A DNA stretch of 64,000 bases from Corallibacter vietnamensis. Lineage in GTDB: Bacteria > Bacteroidota > Bacteroidia > Flavobacteriales > Flavobacteriaceae. A program made the position numbers and the translations under genes. This document shows, in pieces, positions 44,164-51,721 of the stretch. The stretch is taken from positions 1,488,001 to 1,552,000 of the forward strand of contig NZ_BAABBI010000001.1 of NCBI RefSeq assembly GCF_039537875.1, given 5' to 3'. Each line of letters opens with the position of its first letter. The stretch's first letter is position 1. The notes below the pieces were generated by a model. The model made no database searches. It had not been told where the DNA came from and was given only the letters and a program-made list of their open reading frames with translations.

Positions 44164-44574
44164 ATGGGAAGATTACTCGCTATAGATTTTGGAAAAGTAA
44201 GAACAGGTATTGCTGTAACAGATGAGTTACAACTAATAGCTTCAGGGCTTACTACGGTTCAAACAAAAGACTTATTAACTTTTCTTAAAGACTACACAGA
44301 TAAAGAAGCTGTAGAGCTGTTTTTGGTGGGAGAACCAAAACAAATGAATAATGAACCATCAGAAAGCGAAGCTTTAATCTCAAACTTTCTTAAAAAACTA
44401 GAAAAAGCTATTCCTGCCATTCCTATAAAACGTGTCGATGAGCGCTTTACTTCAAAAATGGCTTTTCAAACAATGATAGATAGTGGTTTGTCAAAAAAGC
44501 AACGTAAAAACAAAGCACTTGTTGATGAAATTAGTGCGACTTTAATTCTTCAAAACTACTTACATTATAAATAG
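44164..44574 (+). CDS. ruvX: Putative pre-16S rRNA nuclease / Holliday junction resolvase-like (YqgF)
   Basis: 136 aa, usual length. RNase H-like fold: LLAIDFGKVRTGIAVTDE with the first catalytic Asp at 7, FLVGEPKQMNNEPSE, RVDERFTSKMA and the C-terminal KKQRKNKALVDEISATLIL. The family (YqgF) processes the 5' end of 16S rRNA in E. coli. Start ATG at 44164 follows a -7 box with almost no leader. The deformylase gene lies 106 nt downstream with its own promoter box. Confidence 0.92.
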   Translation: MGRLLAIDFGKVRTGIAVTDELQLIASGLTTVQTKDLLTFLKDYTDKEAVELFLVGEPKQMNNEPSESEALISNFLKKLEKAIPAIPIKRVDERFTSKMAFQTMIDSGLSKKQRKNKALVDEISATLILQNYLHYK

Positions 44575-44648
44575 TCAGATTATTGCGTTTTAAGTATGTT
44601 TTAACGTAATAAATTGATTGTTTTTATGTGAATACTAAAGAAGTGTTG

Positions 44649-44656
44649 TATTTTTG
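44649..44656 (+). promoter_or_regulatory. -7 promoter box for def
   Basis: TATTTTTG, a full TAnnTTTG match followed by C, 24 nt before the def ATG. No clear -33 box at the expected spacing. Confidence 0.5.
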
Positions 44657-44680
44657 CAGTCAATTCTTTAAAAACAAAAA

Positions 44681-45271
44681 ATGATATTACCAATAGTAGC
44701 TTATGGCGATCCTGTATTAAAAGTCAAAGCAAAGGATATTGCTAAAGATTACCCAAAACTAGATGAGCTTATAGCAAATATGAACGAGACTATGTACAAT
44801 GCTTATGGTGTTGGACTCGCTGCACCTCAAATAGGTTTGCCTATACGTTTATTTATTGTTGACACATCACCTTTTGCAGAAGACGAAGGTATGCCAGAAG
44901 AAGCGCGTGAGTTTTTAAAAGATTTTAAGCGTGTGTTTATCAATGCTAAAATAGTAAAAGAAGAAGGTGACGAATGGGCTTTTAACGAAGGGTGTTTGAG
45001 TATACCAGATGTAAGAGAAGATGTTTTTAGACAACCTAAAATCACCATTGAGTACTATGATGAAAATTTTGAAAAGCACACCGAAGTTTTTGATGGATTA
45101 GCCGCAAGAGTTATTCAACATGAATATGATCATATAGAAGGAGTTTTATTTACAGACAAACTGTCTAGTTTAAAAAAACGTCTTATAAAAGGTAAGCTAA
45201 ATAATATTTCTAAAGGAAAGATAAACATTGATTATAGAATGCGTTTTCCTAATCAAAAAAAGAAACGATAA
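44681..45271 (+). CDS. def: Peptide deformylase
   Basis: 196 aa. Removes the formyl group from N-terminal Met of new proteins. All three motifs are intact: GVGLAAPQIGL, EGCLSIPDV (metal Cys) and QHEYDHIEG (HExxH metal site, here HEYDH). The region between motif 1 and 2 is longer than in E. coli (EEAREFLKDFKRVFIN), as in other Bacteroidota. Followed after 2 nt by a promoter for the DUF5606 gene. Confidence 0.96.
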   Translation: MILPIVAYGDPVLKVKAKDIAKDYPKLDELIANMNETMYNAYGVGLAAPQIGLPIRLFIVDTSPFAEDEGMPEEAREFLKDFKRVFINAKIVKEEGDEWAFNEGCLSIPDVREDVFRQPKITIEYYDENFEKHTEVFDGLAARVIQHEYDHIEGVLFTDKLSSLKKRLIKGKLNNISKGKINIDYRMRFPNQKKKR

Positions 45272-45273
45272 TA

Positions 45274-45304
45274 TTTGAATAACAGTTGCAAAAATATATA
45301 TTTG
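45274..45304 (+). promoter_or_regulatory. Full consensus promoter for the DUF5606 gene
   Basis: TTTG at 45274-45277, spacer of exactly 19 nt, TATATTTG at 45297-45304. This equals the Bacteroidota consensus TTTG-N19-TAnnTTTG and lies 19 nt before the ATG at 45324. The best promoter in the window. Confidence 0.75.
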
Positions 45305-45323
45305 CCCACCTTAAAAATAGTAT

Positions 45324-45743
45324 ATGAGTTTAGATAAAGTATTAGCAATAGCGGGAAAACCAGGATTATATAAAATGGTAGCACAAACCAGAACAGGTTT
45401 TGTTGCAGAGTCGTTAATAGATAAAAGAAAATTATCTGTAGGTATTCATCACAATGTGAGTATTTTAAGCGAAATAGCAATTTATACACTTACTGAAGAA
45501 GTGCCGTTACGTGATGTATTTACTAAAATAAAAGAAAAAGAAAACGCAAATGCAACCTCTATAAGTCATAAAGACAGTAAAGATAAATTAGAAGAATACT
45601 TTTTTGAAGTGCTTCCTGATTATGATGAAGACAGAGTATATGCAAGCGACATAAAAAAAGTTGTACAATGGTATAACTTACTTCATAAACATGATATGTT
45701 AGATTTTGATGTTGAAGAATCAACAACAGATGAAGAAGAATAA
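45324..45743 (+). CDS. DUF5606 family protein
   Basis: 139 aa. Recognised as DUF5606: MSLDKVLAIAGKPGLYKMV, SLIDKRKLSVGIHHNVSIL, AIYTLTEEVPLRDVF and the KLEEYFFEVLPDYDEDRVY segment; acidic C-terminal tail (STTDEEE). A small soluble protein restricted to Bacteroidota as far as I know, with no assigned role. Its N-terminal half resembles a small beta-barrel (SH3/KOW-like), which would fit nucleic-acid or ribosome contact, but that is inference. Monocistronic: own promoter and own terminator. Confidence 0.85.
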   Translation: MSLDKVLAIAGKPGLYKMVAQTRTGFVAESLIDKRKLSVGIHHNVSILSEIAIYTLTEEVPLRDVFTKIKEKENANATSISHKDSKDKLEEYFFEVLPDYDEDRVYASDIKKVVQWYNLLHKHDMLDFDVEESTTDEEE

Positions 45744-45757
45744 AATACTTTTTAGAT

Positions 45758-45791
45758 AAAAAAAAATCCAGCAATAAAGCTGGATTTTTTT
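45758..45791 (+). terminator. Rho-independent terminator after the DUF5606 gene
   Basis: Stem AAAAATCCAGC/GCTGGATTTTT (up to 45772 with 45779 onward), 6-nt loop, T run; begins 14 nt after the stop codon. Confidence 0.9.
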
Positions 45792-45881
45792 ATTTAAAGC
45801 AAATACTTAACTTCATAATAATTGTACTTTTACTATATAAACAACACGATAATTTAAAAAAAAATAACTTAAAACATCTAT

Positions 45882-46661
45882 ATGAATTCAAGAGCCAATC
45901 AACTAAAAGCATTTGACCGTTTACTTACTATTATGGATGAACTTAGGGAACAATGTCCATGGGATAAAAAACAAACCATGGAAACCTTAAGACATCTTAC
46001 CATAGAAGAAACTTATGAGCTTGGCGATGCCATATTAGATAATGATCTACAAGAAATAAAAAAGGAATTAGGCGATGTGCTACTGCATATCGTATTTTAT
46101 TCTAAAATAGGTAGTGAAACTAATGATTTTGATATAGCCGATGTTTGCCATAGTATCTGTGATAAGTTAGTACACAGGCATCCGCATATTTATGGTGATG
46201 TTAAAGTAACTGATGAAGCAGATGTAAAACGTAATTGGGAGCAAATAAAACTAAAAGAAGGAAAAGGGAAAACAAGTGTTTTAGAAGGCGTGCCAAAGAG
46301 TTTGCCTGCATTGGTAAAGGCTAATAGAATTCAAGATAAGGTAGCAGGAGTTGGTTTTGACTGGGAGCAACCACATCAAGTTTGGGAAAAAGTAGAAGAG
46401 GAGTTGGCAGAATTTAAGCATGAAGTTGATCAAGGTAATACCGATGCTATGGAAAATGAATTTGGAGACGTTTTATTCTCAATGGTAAACTATGCCAGAT
46501 TTTTAAAAATAAACCCAGAGAATGCATTAGAGAGAACAAACAAAAAATTCACAAAAAGGTTCCAATATTTAGAGTCAAAAGCAAGAAGTTTAAACAAATC
46601 TTTAAAAGACATGACCCTAGAAGAAATGGACGTTTTTTGGGAAGAAGCAAAAAAACTTTAA
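45882..46661 (+). CDS. mazG: Nucleoside triphosphate pyrophosphohydrolase MazG
   Basis: 259 aa, two MazG domains. N-terminal domain: QCPWDKKQTMETLRHLTIEETYELGDAI followed by KKELGDVLLHIVFYSKI; C-terminal domain: WEKVEEELAEFKHEV and ENEFGDVLFSMVNYARFL. The paired E-x-x-E ... E-x-x-D metal sites are visible in both. Hydrolyses NTPs to NMP and pyrophosphate (house-cleaning, also lowers ppGpp effects in E. coli). Preceded by the terminator of the DUF5606 gene; converges with the DUF349 gene. Confidence 0.94.
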   Translation: MNSRANQLKAFDRLLTIMDELREQCPWDKKQTMETLRHLTIEETYELGDAILDNDLQEIKKELGDVLLHIVFYSKIGSETNDFDIADVCHSICDKLVHRHPHIYGDVKVTDEADVKRNWEQIKLKEGKGKTSVLEGVPKSLPALVKANRIQDKVAGVGFDWEQPHQVWEKVEEELAEFKHEVDQGNTDAMENEFGDVLFSMVNYARFLKINPENALERTNKKFTKRFQYLESKARSLNKSLKDMTLEEMDVFWEEAKKL

Positions 46662-46834
46662 TTTTTTTAATCTAAAAAGATCCAAACGTAAACTTAACGC
46701 GTATATATAAAACAATGACACAAATTCATAAGTAGATTAATAGCATAATCAAAAATTACCTTACGTGTCATTGATACATTTAGTTATTTTTTGTTGGGAA
46801 AAAATAACTGTTTAGTTAGTTTAGTTAGGAACCG

Positions 46835-46873
46835 AAATCCTGTTTGAAGATTATTAATCAACAAGCAGGATTT
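46835..46873. terminator. Hairpin between convergent mazG and DUF349 genes
   Basis: 12-bp stem AAATCCTGTTTG/CAAGCAGGATTT with one G-T pair (46835-46846 with 46862-46873) and a 15-nt loop. Only a weak T stretch follows, so its role as terminator is uncertain. The rest of the 235-bp gap shows no gene. Confidence 0.45.
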
Positions 46874-46896
46874 GGTTATTTAATAAGGAATATTTT

Positions 46897-48792
46897 TTAA
46901 TAGAGTTCTTTTATTTTACTCAATTTGGTTTTCCATAATTTCAGCGATTCTTTATGCTGATTTATGTTATTGTGTACTTCTTTAACTAGTGGATTACTGT
47001 CATCAACATTGGTGAAAAACTGAAGATTATTTTCAAGTTGATTTATTTCAGACTTTATCTCATTTATTTTTTTACGAATAAAAGTACGTTCATTATCTAA
47101 ATGTCTTGAGTCTTGAGCATTGTTTAGTATTTCTAGTTTTGTGTCAAACTTAATAAGCTCTGCTTCATTCTTGTTTAAATTCAATTTGCTAAACAGCTCG
47201 TCTAATACGCTATTTAATTTTCCTTCTATATAGCGTTTGTTAGATGGAACATTTCCAAGGTTTTTCCATGTTTCAATATGCGATTTTATAAGTGTAATAT
47301 CAGCATCTTTATCACCAGAAAGTTCTATGGATTTTATAGTGTCTAATAACTCACTTTTTTTAGCATAAGCTTCATTTCCTTCAGCGTTTGCTGCATTTTT
47401 AGCAGCGTGTAAGCGGTCAAAATAATGGTTACATGCTGCTTTGAATTGCAGCCATATTTTATCACTGTTTTTTCTAGGAACATGACCTATTTTTTTCCAA
47501 TCACTTTGAATTTTTTTCATCAAAGGTGTTGCTGTTTCAAAATCGTCACTGTCTTTATTATCTTCAGCAATTTTTATTAAATCTAGCTTTTTTTGCAGGT
47601 TATCGTATTGATCTTTCTTTAGGTCTTTATAAAATGCGTTTTTCTTTCTATTAAAATTTCTTACAACATCTTTAAATTTTGCCCATGTAGCCTCATTTAC
47701 TTTGATAGGAACTTTACCGGCGTTAAAGAATTCGTTTCTTAAAGCTTCAACATCTTTTATAGCTGCTTGCCACTCTTTGTGTGAGTTTGCGCCTTTTTCA
47801 GCAATGGCATTAATTTTGTCAATTATTGCGTGTTTTACTTTAAGGTTGTCTTCATAAACTTTGTCTAGTTCAGCAAAATATAATTGGCGCTTGTCATGTA
47901 TGGTTTTTGTTGCCGCTTTAAATCGGTTCCAGATTTCTTCACGATGTTCTTTTCCAACTGGGCCAAGTTCTTCTTTCCACATTTTATGTAAAACTTGAAG
48001 CTCTCTAAAAGCACGATTTAAGTTGTCGTCTTTGGCAAGTTCTTCAGCGCGGTCTATTATTTTTAGCTTTTGCTCCAGATTGTGTTTAAAATCTAAATCG
48101 CGTAGGTCCCTATTTAAATGTAAAAAGTCGTAAAAAATCTCAACATGATGATGATAGCTGTTCCAGGCATTATTGTATTTATCTCTAGGGATTGGTCCAG
48201 CATTTTTCCAGCGGTCTTGTAGCTCTTTGAAATGTTTGTAGGTTGTGTTAATGTTTTCTTCTACGTTAATCAATCCTTTTATTTCTTCAATAATCTCAAG
48301 ACGTTCAGAAAGGTTGTTTTTTAGACTGGATTGTATGTTGTTGTAATGGGTATTAAGCTTGTTTCTATAGTCTTTGTATGTGTCTTTAAAGCGTTTTTGT
48401 AACGGGCTTGAGAAGTAAAAATCAATTTCGTTGCCTCCTTCATTTAAAAACTCTTCTTTTTTCTCATCAAGAAAGGCATTGAATTTTGATTTGAATTCTG
48501 TGCGTATGTTTTCAACATGAGTTTTTATAGCTTGAACCTTTTCGTTTTTTACAAGCTTATCAAGTTCATCAACAAGGTCTTCCATAGACATTTTTTCATA
48601 CTCTTTTTCTTCAATAGTATGACGGTCTTTAGAACCTTCATCTTCTGCATCTTCAGCGTTAGATTCGTCTATTTCATTTATAACAGCATCATCATCTTGA
48701 GGTGCTTCAGATTGTGGCGTTTGTGCTGTATCATTTACAGTTTCTTGCTCTTTGTTTCCATCTGCTTCTTGCAGGTTATCTTGCTCTGACAT
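46897..48792 (-). CDS. DUF349 repeat coiled-coil protein
   Basis: 631 aa. Residues 1-70 are acidic and low-complexity. From about 130 onward come at least five DUF349 units, recognisable by W-K-x-[IAL]-G-x-[VI]-P-[RK] and W-x-x-F: for example DRWKNAGPIPRDKYNNAWNSY, EELGPVGKEHREEIWNRF, DWKKIGHVPRKNSDKIWLQF and ETWKNLGNVPSNKRY. Highly charged, helical, soluble; no signal peptide. Function unknown in Bacteroidota; DUF349 proteins in actinobacteria have been linked to cold or stress behaviour, which I do not extend here. Lies 107 nt downstream of aroE. Confidence 0.9.
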   Translation of the reverse strand: MSEQDNLQEADGNKEQETVNDTAQTPQSEAPQDDDAVINEIDESNAEDAEDEGSKDRHTIEEKEYEKMSMEDLVDELDKLVKNEKVQAIKTHVENIRTEFKSKFNAFLDEKKEEFLNEGGNEIDFYFSSPLQKRFKDTYKDYRNKLNTHYNNIQSSLKNNLSERLEIIEEIKGLINVEENINTTYKHFKELQDRWKNAGPIPRDKYNNAWNSYHHHVEIFYDFLHLNRDLRDLDFKHNLEQKLKIIDRAEELAKDDNLNRAFRELQVLHKMWKEELGPVGKEHREEIWNRFKAATKTIHDKRQLYFAELDKVYEDNLKVKHAIIDKINAIAEKGANSHKEWQAAIKDVEALRNEFFNAGKVPIKVNEATWAKFKDVVRNFNRKKNAFYKDLKKDQYDNLQKKLDLIKIAEDNKDSDDFETATPLMKKIQSDWKKIGHVPRKNSDKIWLQFKAACNHYFDRLHAAKNAANAEGNEAYAKKSELLDTIKSIELSGDKDADITLIKSHIETWKNLGNVPSNKRYIEGKLNSVLDELFSKLNLNKNEAELIKFDTKLEILNNAQDSRHLDNERTFIRKKINEIKSEINQLENNLQFFTNVDDSNPLVKEVHNNINQHKESLKLWKTKLSKIKELY

Positions 48793-48899
48793 CTTAAAAA
48801 AGTTTAAGGTTCTTAAATTCGCTTTAGCGTTAAAGATACTAACAAGTTAAATATTTACAAAAGGTTCCTAGTTTTTTAATAGATTTTAAAAATACGTGT

Positions 48900-49640
48900 T
48901 TAAGAATTCCAGATTTTCCAAGATTTTTCGGCTTGTAGTTTTAGCATTTCGTAACCGTTTATTATGGTGGCCTTTTGCTGTTTTCCTTTTTTTAGAAATA
49001 AGGTTTCTTCAGGGTTGTAAATTAAATCAAAAAGGATGTGTTTTTCTGTGATTGCCTTATAGGGTATGTTAGGACAATGATCTATATCTGGAAAGGTTCC
49101 TAATGGTGTACAATTTATTATTATCTCATGTGTACTTAAAATATCTTCAGTAAGGCTATTGTAGGTTAGAGGCGCTTTCTTTTTAGAGGCTTCTCGAGAT
49201 ACAAAGGTGTAAGGAATATCAAGTCTTTTTAAGCTAAAAGCAACAGCTTTACTGGCGCCACCTGTGCCTAATATTAAAGCGCGTTTGTGATGCGATTTTA
49301 AAAATGGTTTTAATGATTTTTTAAACCCATAAAAATCTGTGTTATAGCCTTTTATTTTTCCTTTTTTAGTGATTTTGATGGTGTTTACAGCGCCTATTTT
49401 TTCAGCTTTTTTATCTATTTTATCCAAAAATGGAATAACGGCTTCTTTATAAGGGATGGTAACATTAAGCCCTTTTAAATTAGCGTTGTTTTTTAATATA
49501 GAAGGAAATTCTGCAATCGATTTTATATCAAAATTTTTATAAGAGGTGTCTTTAATGTTTTCGTCTTCAAATTTTATTTTAAAATAGCTTTCAGAAAAGG
49601 AATACGATATGTTTTTTCCTAATAATCCAAAATCAGTCAT
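48900..49640 (-). CDS. aroE: Shikimate dehydrogenase
   Basis: 246 aa, short as usual for Bacteroidota. Reduces 3-dehydroshikimate with NADPH in aromatic amino acid synthesis. Catalytic pair K65 (GLNVTIPYKEAV) and D102 (GYNTDFYG) is intact with the same numbering as E. coli AroE. Substrate Ser residues in ISYSFSESYF, nucleotide loop LGTGGASKAV, and the NADPH-phosphate region VSREASKKK. Overlaps the second DUF368 gene by 8 nt, so it belongs to that operon. Confidence 0.95.
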   Translation of the reverse strand: MTDFGLLGKNISYSFSESYFKIKFEDENIKDTSYKNFDIKSIAEFPSILKNNANLKGLNVTIPYKEAVIPFLDKIDKKAEKIGAVNTIKITKKGKIKGYNTDFYGFKKSLKPFLKSHHKRALILGTGGASKAVAFSLKRLDIPYTFVSREASKKKAPLTYNSLTEDILSTHEIIINCTPLGTFPDIDHCPNIPYKAITEKHILFDLIYNPEETLFLKKGKQQKATIINGYEMLKLQAEKSWKIWNS

Positions 49641-50652
49641 GAACTTTTCGTGTTTTTTGTCCGTAAATTTCTAATGCTAAAACAATAATTATTCCTAAAA
49701 GAATATAACCAATAGCATAGTAAGTTTCGGTATGTAAATCTGGAATGAAACGTTGGTAATTTTCAATAATTTTTTTTCCAGAAGAGTCTAGAATTATTGT
49801 TCCAGAATTAGATGATTTATAAATAGTTTTTTTCCACGGCCAAACAACACCAAGTGAGCCAATAATAAACCCAATAATTGAAGCCGTTGTTATGTTTTTA
49901 TAATGTTTTAAAATGTAATTTAATAAATGAGAAAAGGTTACTAATCCGGCAATAGAACCTAATGTAAATACGGCCAGAACTTTTAGCATTCTTATGCGTT
50001 CAGGATCTTTTGTGAAGCTGAAATCCCAACTTAAAATATTGGCAAATGTATCATACAAAGCATTTACGGAGTCTACGAGTAGTAGTACGTAATTTCCTAA
50101 TAAAATAAGTATGAAAGACCCTGAAAAACCAGGTAATGTCATCCCCGAAACACTTATTATACCACAGAAAAAAACAAACCAAAGATTATCGTTTTCTTTT
50201 GCTGGGTCTAAAAAACTTATGCTTAATCCTATAGAAATACCAATAATTAAAGATAAGCCTGTTTTGTAATTCCAGCTTTTAAAATCTTTGCTTATGTAAT
50301 AAATAGAGCCTATAATCATTCCAAAAAACACACTCCAAACATAGAGCTCGTAATGAATAATTAAATAATCTAATATTTTTGAAACGCTGAAATAACTTAT
50401 AAGCATTCCAAAAAATAACAGGCTTAAAAATCTTCCATTAATATATCTGAAAAAGCTTTTAAATCTTCCGTTTATAAGTAGCTTAAAGGCTTTACCATTT
50501 ACTTTTTGAAGCGAGTAGATAAATTCTTCATAAAAGCCAGCAACAAATGCTACAACACCACCGGATACACCAGGAACTTTATTGGCAGCACCCATTCCTA
50601 ATCCTTTTAATACTAAAAAGATTTTGTCTGTTAGTGTTCTAGTACTTTGCAT
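49633..50652 (-). CDS. DUF368 membrane protein, copy 2 (candidate undecaprenyl-phosphate translocase)
   Basis: 339 aa, about nine hydrophobic segments. Two inverted-repeat-like motifs identify DUF368: KGLGMGAANKVPGVSGGVVAFVAGFYEE at the N-terminus and SGMTLPGFSGSFILILLGNY in the middle, plus SFSKILxx/GSLGVVWPWKK in the second half. DUF368 proteins (PopT) were reported in 2022-23 as translocases recycling undecaprenyl phosphate across the inner membrane. Start codon overlaps the stop of copy 1 by 1 nt (TAATG), and aroE overlaps its end. Confidence 0.88.
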   Translation of the reverse strand: MQSTRTLTDKIFLVLKGLGMGAANKVPGVSGGVVAFVAGFYEEFIYSLQKVNGKAFKLLINGRFKSFFRYINGRFLSLLFFGMLISYFSVSKILDYLIIHYELYVWSVFFGMIIGSIYYISKDFKSWNYKTGLSLIIGISIGLSISFLDPAKENDNLWFVFFCGIISVSGMTLPGFSGSFILILLGNYVLLLVDSVNALYDTFANILSWDFSFTKDPERIRMLKVLAVFTLGSIAGLVTFSHLLNYILKHYKNITTASIIGFIIGSLGVVWPWKKTIYKSSNSGTIILDSSGKKIIENYQRFIPDLHTETYYAIGYILLGIIIVLALEIYGQKTRKVHD

Positions 50653-51665
50653 TATTGGTTTCTTTTACCTAGGCGTTCTAATATAAAAATAGTTAAAAAT
50701 CCGGTAATCATTAATATTATAGCTGGTACTAATTGATCTTGAGCAGCGTATTTATTTAATTCAGAATAGTGAATTGGCGAAATGCTTTTTTCTAAAATAG
50801 TTTTATAGGTTTCAAAATCATTACTTTGTATTTGTTGTACAGATAGTGTTGCAAATTCTGAAACTTTAGAAAATGAAACTATTTCTCCTGTTTCTTCAAC
50901 CATAACTGATATGGTTTTTTTCCAAGGCCAAACTTTGTTTAGTGAGCCAATAATAAACCCTGTAAGTAACGCTAATGTCAGGTTGTGATACTTTTTAAAT
51001 AACCATTTTAAAATATGGCTAAAGCTTAACAAACCTACAAGAGCACCTAAAGCAAATATGAATATTTTTTTTAAATCAAAGTCATGAAAGGCATTGCTCA
51101 ACGTTTTATAAGCTCCAAGAATAAGCAAGATAAACGACCCTGAAATACCAGGTAAAATCATGGCGCAAATAGCAACAGCTCCAGCAAAAAATAAAAAATA
51201 AGGGCTGTGATTTACAGGAGAAGCAGGAATGGTTGTAATGTAATAAGCTAAAACAGCTCCAGAAATAACACCTAAAAAAGTGGTTAAATTCCATTTTTGT
51301 ATTTGTTTTCCAACAAAATAAATACTGGCTACAATTAGTCCAAAAAAGAATGACCAGATTAAAACAGGATGATATTCTATTAAGTATTTAGCTAGTCGCA
51401 TAAACGACACAAAACTTATAACGATACCTATTAAAAGCGCAGTGATAAAATTGCCATTTGCTGCTTTCCAAAAAGCACTAAAACCTTTTTGTTTTAAGGT
51501 TTTAAAAAGAGATAAGTTTATATTACTTATAGTCGCAATGAGCTCTTCATAAATACCAGATATAAAAGCAATAGTACCACCAGAAACTCCAGGAACGGCA
51601 TCGGCAGCACCCATAGCTAAACCTTTTAGTGTGATGATTGTATAGTCTAAAAAGCGTCGTTGCAT
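50652..51665 (-). CDS. DUF368 membrane protein, copy 1 (candidate undecaprenyl-phosphate translocase)
   Basis: 337 aa. Same architecture as copy 2: KGLAMGAADAVPGVSGGTIAFISGIYEEL at the N-terminus (GAADAVPG, nearer the general family than the GAANKVPG of copy 2), ICAMILPGISGSFILLILGAY in the middle, and GSLNKVWPWKK. Role by family: return of undecaprenyl phosphate, the lipid carrier for peptidoglycan and O-antigen, to the cytoplasmic face. Preceded by a -7 box (51686-51693). Why two diverged tandem copies are kept is unclear; they could form a heteromer or serve different carriers. Confidence 0.88.
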   Translation of the reverse strand: MQRRFLDYTIITLKGLAMGAADAVPGVSGGTIAFISGIYEELIATISNINLSLFKTLKQKGFSAFWKAANGNFITALLIGIVISFVSFMRLAKYLIEYHPVLIWSFFFGLIVASIYFVGKQIQKWNLTTFLGVISGAVLAYYITTIPASPVNHSPYFLFFAGAVAICAMILPGISGSFILLILGAYKTLSNAFHDFDLKKIFIFALGALVGLLSFSHILKWLFKKYHNLTLALLTGFIIGSLNKVWPWKKTISVMVEETGEIVSFSKVSEFATLSVQQIQSNDFETYKTILEKSISPIHYSELNKYAAQDQLVPAIILMITGFLTIFILERLGKRNQ

Positions 51666-51685
51666 AGTTTGATTTTTAAGAAAAT

Positions 51686-51693
51686 CAAAGGTA
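51686..51693 (-). promoter_or_regulatory. -7 promoter box for the DUF368-DUF368-aroE unit
   Basis: TACCTTTG on the minus strand, full TAnnTTTG match, 20 nt before the ATG at 51665 and 28 nt before the end of the TPR gene. No clear -33 box. Confidence 0.45.
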
Positions 51694-51721
51694 TGTATTT
51701 TTAGTTAGACGATTAGACTTA

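Noticed and set aside
46662..46896. A tRNA or small RNA gene in the mazG/DUF349 gap
   Set aside because: Only one imperfect hairpin is present; no cloverleaf, CCA or T-loop consensus is visible.
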